From Dryocosmus kuriphilus (Eukaryota > Arthropoda > Insecta > Hymenoptera > Cynipidae), in contig CM076190.1 of the NCBI GenBank assembly GCA_038277395.1, forward strand, positions 133,820,372 to 133,884,371: a stretch of DNA of 64,000 bases, given 5' to 3'. The position numbers were made by a program, and so were the translations under genes. Positions 57,901-64,000 of this stretch are shown piece by piece. Within the stretch, counting starts at the first letter, position 1. The number at the start of each line of letters is the position of its first letter. Below the pieces are notes generated by a model. That model worked only from the letters and a program-made list of their open reading frames with translations, was not told the DNA's origin and ran no database searches.

Positions 57901-59213
57901 AAATCATTTTTCAACGTCGAGGCAAAGAGGATAAGGAAGGTTTACGAGCGGTAGGACTTCCGCTCTTCCTGGGAGGGCTGCAGCAAGATTGCCGATTCTC
58001 ATAAAGTATCATTAGGCATCAAGAATCCAGGATCATTCGACCTACCGCCAGGATTGCAATCGCTGTGGCATGACACGCTTTAAATCAACGATTGGAATTA
58101 TCAAAGATGAACTCGAATTTATGCCCCCTAGGATGTTCATTCTTTTGGAAAATATCTCCATATGTAGTAAAATGTATTTGCAAAAAGGAAAACTGAGAGT
58201 CGGAAAAATTATACAAGATTTAAACAATGAAGAATCTTTCGTGTTCAACTTACGACTTTCGTTTACTCAGGCACTTGTAAATTACACATTTCCATAACTT
58301 ACGACCAGATTGTCCATAAACTACGTAAAATTTTCCCGTCAGAGTCTACTATTAACTTAACGCTGTTAGCGACCATTCTCTGAAAGCATGATATATTCCT
58401 GAGTCGATAACTATATTTGTTATTAGATTAAAGTTATTTATGTGAAAGCTCAATAGTTTATAGAATTTTTTCTTTGAAAGTCATCACTGGTGGCTGGTCT
58501 TTCAAAAATTAGATCAAATTAGAAAAAAAAATCAGAGTTTTTTGAGCTATATGGAAAACTCTGGAGAGAAGGATGCACCTGAATTCTGCTGACAGGGCTG
58601 TTTGCTCTCGACTGCTGTTCATTCACCCGAACGACCTTCGCAAGGTCACAAGCCGAGTAAAAACGGGAAGCAGGATGGTGGAGTGGGGTACATGAGGCGA
58701 AGGAAGAGAGTCTAATCAACGCCTGGCGTCATGCTTGGAAGAACATTCTGCTAGGAGAGGATAAAGGGGGAGTACGACGAATTAAGTGCAGAGGAAGGAG
58801 AAAAGGAGAAAAGCAGGAATGCCACAAAAGGGCGGGGTACAAAACAGGATTAGCTGCAATAAATATATAGTCAAGTGCTCCTAAGAGATGCAGGAAGAGA
58901 CCAAAACTTGTAAAAAGCGAAAAACTAATCTTCTTTCGGTCCAAACTATAACACGGAGACATGCATAACTGGCCCAATGATTATTTTTGATTTGTACTTT
59001 CAGCTTCAGTTAGGACATAGGCAAACTTCTCAAGCCGGAAACTTTTTAATTCTTCTGATTGGTCAGACTCATCAATGTAATCAAAAAGTTCCTAGATTGC
59101 ATCATCATCTGTGAAAACCTTCTTATCTTCCACTAATCTTTAAAAACTTTCCTCCTCTCCATGCAACGACAGAAGGCTTCATAATTGAGAATCTCCTCCA
59201 TTAGATTAGAAAT

Positions 59214-59215
<2 letters not shown>
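54961..59215. other. ~4.2 kb of unique DNA, no gene recognised
   Basis: This is the largest non-repetitive stretch in the window and has higher GC than its surroundings. Frames of 60-115 residues exist on both strands (for example 55653-55997 minus, 56294-56617 plus), but none shows a domain, coherent codon pattern or matched splice sites. A poly-A run lies at about 57180-57198. It may be an intron or intergenic DNA of the host gene whose exon is at 47533-47714, or may contain untranslated RNA I cannot recognise. Confidence 0.4.

Positions 59216-59271
<56 letters not shown>
59216..59271. repeat. (CT)28 microsatellite
   Basis: Uninterrupted CT dinucleotides over 56 bp. It lies 155 bp before an AG microsatellite of almost equal length, so the two are complementary and could pair. 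Confidence 0.95.
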
Positions 59272-59274
<3 letters not shown>

Positions 59275-59421
59275 CTCTTACACCTTCACACAGGAAAACT
59301 TTTTTTGCCCTGGCAATTATCCACGATGCGTGCAATCGTGTCGTGCAATGTGCAAAGTTAAAAATAACACCTGTCGAGATATTTATAGCAAACCACGCGA
59401 ATAGTCCGATACAGGTAACGT

Positions 59422-59426
<5 letters not shown>

Positions 59427-59484
<58 letters not shown>
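59427..59484. repeat. (AG)29 microsatellite
   Basis: Uninterrupted AG dinucleotides over 58 bp, the inverted complement of the CT tract at 59216-59271. The minus-strand poly-Leu/Ser frame across it is an artefact. Confidence 0.95.
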
Positions 59485-59488
<4 letters not shown>

Positions 59489-59503
59489 TGGAAGAGTCTA
59501 ATA

Positions 59504-59519
59504 GGGGGGGGGGGGGGGG
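59504..59519. repeat. G16 homopolymer
   Basis: Sixteen consecutive G, just downstream of the AG tract. Length is likely polymorphic and prone to sequencing error. Confidence 0.9.
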
Positions 59520-60110
59520 AGTAGTAGTAGTACATGTCGCGCTGCGATGCGGCGCAAGTTGGAGGAAGGGGCAAGATCCAGGGGCCAGTTCAGGTTAGGG
59601 AAGTGGGGCGGTCTAATGTATTTTAGACGAGCGGGTGCATTGCGCCCAGAGTCAAATAGCCTTGACGCTAGGAGCCCGGAGAGGGCAAGGACGACCACCC
59701 AAGGGATTTTTCCTTTTCCGATGATCCTGCTACCACATTCATCAGAAACTGGCAACAATAATAACAACAACAACGCGACTGCGCCCACGTATCGTACGTT
59801 AAAAGCTTTGCCAAACAGACCTTATTTGAGGTAAACTTCCGCCAAGTGCAGGAATTCAAGAATTCTATGAAATCTCGATTTTTGGATTTCTCCCATCTCA
59901 CAATAGATACGAATCTGCAAATTAAGATCAACATTCCTCGTGGGTTGAGGAAGGTTTGCTTGTAAACAGTTTGACATTTCAAATTTATCGATATTTAGGC
60001 AAAATAAATATTCTGAAAGGAGGATGTGAATGAGAAAGTTTGTTCAAGAACCACATTTCACTCTCCATTCATAAGAACCTGCGCACATCTGCCTACCTTC
60101 TTTTCCCTCT
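59520..60110. other. No gene seen
   Basis: Unique, moderate-GC sequence with small overlapping frames on both strands and no domain. It ends where the 349 bp tandem repeat begins. Confidence 0.4.
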
Positions 60111-61502
60111 GTATGGCAACATTCGAGCCGATCAGTGTCTTATTTCCCGGCTATAGAGTCACTGTCATAAATTGAGTGTCTCCATGCAAGAACAAGACAT
60201 AGATTTTTCTAGTGCGGTGGAGTTGGCCCCTGACAGCTAAAAATCGAAATACGAAATTTTGAATTTTAAAACATAGATTATTGTAGATAATTATATTCCG
60301 CATCTTTTTTTTCTTTTCAAGAAGTTCATATCTTTTTTAGAATTTAAAAAAATTGCAAAAACTGTTTTTTTTTAAAGTCAATTTTTAATTCGATTTTTGT
60401 CTTCAACTCGTGCTCAAACCCAAAGTTTTTGGAATTTCTTTATAAAATTGATAGGACTCTGTATGGCAACATTCGAGCCGATCAGTGTCTTATTTCCCGG
60501 ATATAGAGTCACTGTCATAAATTGAGTGTCTCCATGCAAGAACAAGACATAGATTTTTCTAGTGCGGTGGAGTTGGCCCCTGAGAGCTAAAAATCGAAAT
60601 ACGAAATTTTGAATTTTAAAACATAGATTATTGTAGATAATTATATTCCGCATCTTTTTTCCCCTTTCAAGAAGTTCATATCTTTTTTAGAATTTAAAAA
60701 AATTGAAAAAACTGTTTTTTTTAAAGTCAATTTTTAATTCGATTTTTGTCTTCAACTCGTGCTCAAACCCAAAGTTTTTGGAATTTCTTTATAAAATTTA
60801 TAGGACTCTGTATGGCAAAATTCGAGCCGATCAGCGTCTTATTTCCCGGATATAGAGTCACTGTCATAAATTGAGTGTCTCCATGCAAGAACAAGACATA
60901 GATTTTTCTAGTGCGGTGGAGTTGGCCCCTGAGAGCTAAAAATCGAAATACGAAATTTTGAATTTTAAAACATAGATTATTGTAGATAATTATATTCCGC
61001 ATCTTTTTTCCCCTTTCAAGAAGTTCATATCTTTTTTAGAATTTAAAAAAATTGAAAAAACTGTTTCTTTTAAAGTCAATTTTTAATTCGATTTTTGTCT
61101 TCAACTCGTGCTCAAACCCAAAGTTTTTGGAATTTCTTTATAAAATTTATAGGACTCTGTATGGCAACATTCGAGCCGATCAGCGTCTTATTTCCCGGAT
61201 ATAGAGTCACTGTCATAAATTGAGTGTCTCCATGCAAGAACAAGACATAGATTTTTCTAGTGCGGTGGAGTTGGCCCCTGAGAGCTAAAAATCGAAATAC
61301 GAAATTTTGAATTTTAAAACATAGATTATTGTAGATAATTATATTCCGCATCTTTTTTCCCCTTTCAAGAAGTTCATATCTTTTTTAGAATTTTAAAAAA
61401 TTGAAAAAACTGTTTTTTTTAAAGTCAATTTTTAATTCGATTTTTGTCTTCAACTCGTGCTCAAATCCACAGTTTTTGGAATTTCTTTATAAAATGTATA
61501 GG
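60111..61502. repeat. 349 bp tandem repeat, four copies
   Basis: Copies start with GTATGGCAACATTCGAGCCG at 60111, 60461, 60810 and 61159 and end at about 61502. Identity is very high: only scattered substitutions and small changes in the T/C run. Three copies keep the same 79-residue minus-strand frame and the first a disrupted version, but it matches nothing I know and is likely incidental. Near-identity suggests recent amplification or an assembly-sensitive region. Confidence 0.95.
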
Positions 61503-62088
61503 AAGCATTCCTTATAGTGTTCTTGTTATAACGGTTAGCAATACGAAATTTCAACTTTATTAATAACCATATAAAAAATTATTTTCTAGGCTATTGCATA
61601 ATTCGTTCCACAAAATGTTTGAGTTGGCGTTTCGTTTATCGAGGCAAGTTTGAGCAAACAAAAACTTCCTGCGGAGAAGCTGTTCAAAAAAGCACAAAGA
61701 AGTTTTCTGCAAAGGCTTTTTTTAAATACATTAATAGGTAAAAAACTGTGAACACTAAACTTTAAGCGCGCGACTGATCTTCTATGCGTGGATTATGCCG
61801 AGTCAGAACGTCTTTCTTTATACGACGGTTCGATGAACTCGAAATGTATATAGGAGAAGAAATAAAATTATTCAAGTTGTAGATGACCGCCAAACGCCCT
61901 TCAGCCTTTTTGATCCCATACGTAGCCAAAACATTGCAGTTTTCTGCTAAAACAGAATAGATCATTTCTATTCTGAGTACCGAAGTGTGCGCTTCGTACG
62001 CGGATTGCGAGTTTTATCTTCAGTAAAAACAAAATTTATAATTTATAATAATAAAATTATTATAAAAACGAATTTTCAAATTTCTATA
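61503..62088. other. Upstream region of the right-edge transposase, nothing recognised
   Basis: It includes GAGCAAACAAAAACTTCCTG and a GC-richer stretch at 61760-61830. A 67-residue minus-strand frame (61965-61762) has no recognisable domain. Terminal repeats of the neighbouring element may lie here, but the partner end is outside the window. Confidence 0.35.
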
Positions 62089-63913
62089 ATGGAAAGCGAA
62101 ACTCAAGGTTTTTCTAGATGGAGGAAACAAACAACAAATGAAGAAGCATGGGCTAGAAATATTAAGAAAACAAGCAGAAATAGAGTACGTATAATATTTA
62201 GTTTTTTCTCTTTCGATAGAAGCTGAAAAAAATGAGATTCCCGTTTTTTATATTTTGAACTTCTGTACAGATACCGTGATAAAAGAGTATTTTGGTAATA
62301 ATTCCAATAATAATTCCGTGATAAGGCTTTTCAAAATAAAATTTTTTTAACGCAGGGCGAAGAGTACGTCTCTACTTCTAAAAAACTTGTTTTTGAAAGA
62401 AATTTTGTACCAGTTCAAAACTGCTGTAAGAAGACATGTTTTTTGAAGATTTCAACTTTTGCACAGAATAAATTTCATGACCAATTCTGGAATGTAGGTG
62501 ACAAGCAAAATATTGTTCTTAAGGCGGTAATGAAATGCAAGGACCCTTTAAGACTAAGTGCTACCGACGTTCCGCGTCTAATCACATGGACATATCATTT
62601 CTCAACTGATGAAGAAAATATTGTTGTATGCAAACAATTTTTGTGTAAAGTTTTGAATGTAGGTAAAGGAAGGTTAGAATGCGTTCAGAAAAAGATTATA
62701 GCTGGGGAAAGTTTAGAAGATAAGAGAGGTAAGCATGCAAATCAACGCGTCAAATTGACTGATGATGTTAAGGAATTGATAAAAGTTCACTGTCTGTCCA
62801 TGCCACATCAGCAATCTCACTATAGTAGAGAATCCACATCTCTAAACTACATAATCAATCCGGAAATGAATTTACACAAAATGTATGAGGAATTTCGAAA
62901 ATTTTATTCTGCTACGACAGGAAGTGAACTAGATTTGCACGAAAATACTTACAGCAATTTTTTCAACCATAATATTAACTTTTCATTTAAATTACCGAGA
63001 ACGGACGTTTGCAATGAATGTTACTTTAGTTCCTTACAAGCTGTACAATCTGATGAAATTACAAATCACAAAAAAAGCGTTCAAGAATATCAGGCTTTTA
63101 AAAAAGAACTGCTTTCAGAAGAAAATGTACTTTGCTGTGAATTCGATTACGCGCAAAATCTTCCATTGCCCAAAATTCCTGTTTCAGAACAGTTTTATAA
63201 ACGATTACTCTGTTTATATTTATTTAATGTACATGTATTTACCTCAAAAAATAGTTACATGTTTTCTTTCTTAGAAGGTATTGCGAAAAAGGGGGCGAAT
63301 ACTGTGTGCAGTTTTTTACGACATGTAATTTAAAAAGAATTTGATGAAACTCGTTTCACAAAGATTGCACTTTTTTCTGATGCAGCAGGCGGTGAAAATA
63401 GAAATTTTCCTGTTCGCGGTCACTCCTATTGCCAGTGTGATCGAAATTTTGGTTTATACTCGCAAAAAAAGAAAAAAGTAGAGAAAATTGGAACAGCGGC
63501 AAAATACATTGAACTGATTAAAGATTCTCGCGATCCTCCGTTTATTATGATATAATCAGCAAACAATATTTTGCACGATTTTGAAAAATCTTTTAGGGGA
63601 AGCGTACGAATTCCAAAAGCTATGAGAATCGGCCAGGCTTGTGTAATTAAATATTTACCGAACGGCAATGTTCAGCTTTTTGATCATTATCACGGAAAAA
63701 ATCCTTATTTTTTACTATTAACCAAGCATTAAACTCAAAGATATGGAAAAGATTGCCCCTCCAAAAGTCGGTCTCACAAAAGCTAAAATGAATGACGTGA
63801 AAAGCTTACTCAAATATCTTTCTCCTGAAGGTCAAAAATTTTTCACGGATTACTTTGCTTTGATAACAAAAATTGAAGAAGTGGATGATTCTGTATTATC
63901 TGATGAGGAATAA
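62089..63913 (+). pseudogene. Intron-containing DDE-type transposase, superfamily uncertain
   Basis: Exon 1, 62089-62184 (MESETQGFSRWRKQTTNEEA...), donor GTACGT. Intron 62185-62355. Exon 2 starts GEEYVSTSKK (62356) with Cys-rich CCKKTC and later VCNEC. Conserved blocks: CCEFDYAQNLPLPKIPVSEQ, MFSFLEGIAKKGANTVCSF, ALFSDAAGGENRN and RGHSYCQCDRNFG. The first two Asp-containing blocks suggest an RNase H-fold DDE transposase, perhaps Sola-like; I am not sure. Lesions: TAA 63331-63333, TAA 63553-63555, and a frameshift near 63715 before the C-terminal MEKIAPPKVGLTKAKMNDVK ... DDSVLSDEE. A short deletion between GENRN and FPVRGHS seems likely. Confidence 0.7.
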
Positions 63914-64000
63914 TATTAATTTTACATTACTAAAATCGGATTACAATATACTGTAAGTTAAATATGGAATAAGTCCTCTCAGAATAATAATTTATTGTCA

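Noticed and set aside
59383..59788. Minus-strand Leu/Ser/Pro-rich frames as secreted peptides
   Set aside because: They translate the AG and G homopolymer tracts; low complexity and no downstream gene structure.
60414..61351. Three 79-residue frames as a tandem gene family
   Set aside because: They arise from three copies of a 349 bp tandem repeat that is conserved over its whole length, not only in the frame. No start context, domain or codon bias supports a protein.

Overview
This 64 kb window is AT-rich eukaryotic DNA, almost certainly from an insect or another arthropod. A hymenopteran is my guess, but weakly supported. The evidence is the mix of elements: Tc1, mariner (DD34D), a rosa-like DD41D mariner, several hAT lineages, PIF/Harbinger and a Penelope-like retroelement. 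Coding relics carry GT-AG introns, and long stretches consist of degenerate AT-rich minisatellite. There are no bacterial features. The window is dominated by transposons, most of them broken, nested or non-autonomous. Only one stretch (47533-47714, minus) looks convincingly like an exon of a host gene, possibly of the SMG5/6/7 (EST1) family. A second candidate exon lies at 13112-13251 (plus).

Layout, 1-17.6 kb: the tail of a hAT transposase, a truncated Tc1 transposase, and two internally deleted Harbinger elements inserted side by side in one arm of an older inverted repeat. Then comes a 5.3 kb hAT element (7718-12974) with a decayed transposase and a third Harbinger nested in it. Next, a Tc1 element (14075-15342) and a rosa-like element with about 375 bp terminal inverted repeats (15345-17565) abut and share one TA dinucleotide.

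Layout, 17.6-38.1 kb: a decayed intron-containing BED/DUF659 hAT transposase (18356-21576); a 3.4 kb non-autonomous hAT with a perfect 8 bp target duplication sitting in the loop of an older foldback element; a 7.4 kb satellite of about 165 bp monomers with higher-order repeats; a Penelope-like reverse transcriptase relic; and a 2.2 kb non-autonomous hAT with a perfect 8 bp target duplication that contains a deleted mariner.

Layout, 38.1-64 kb: a foldback element; two related non-autonomous hAT units (40496-45793 and about 48171-50758), the first interrupted by two opposed ~1.15 kb insertions with GC-rich ends; a tRNA-like sequence framed by inverted repeats; the host exon; a 4 kb minisatellite; about 4 kb of non-repetitive DNA with no recognisable genes; microsatellites; four head-to-tail copies of a 349 bp unit; and an intron-containing decayed transposase of uncertain superfamily at the right edge.

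No operon-like or defence system is visible. The most intriguing unexplained signal is a hairpin of about 95 nt shared by two unrelated contexts (17049-17141 and 34401-34495) with compensatory base changes in its stem. The clearest narrative is the recoverable insertion history: nested elements, target duplications and a paralogous empty site.
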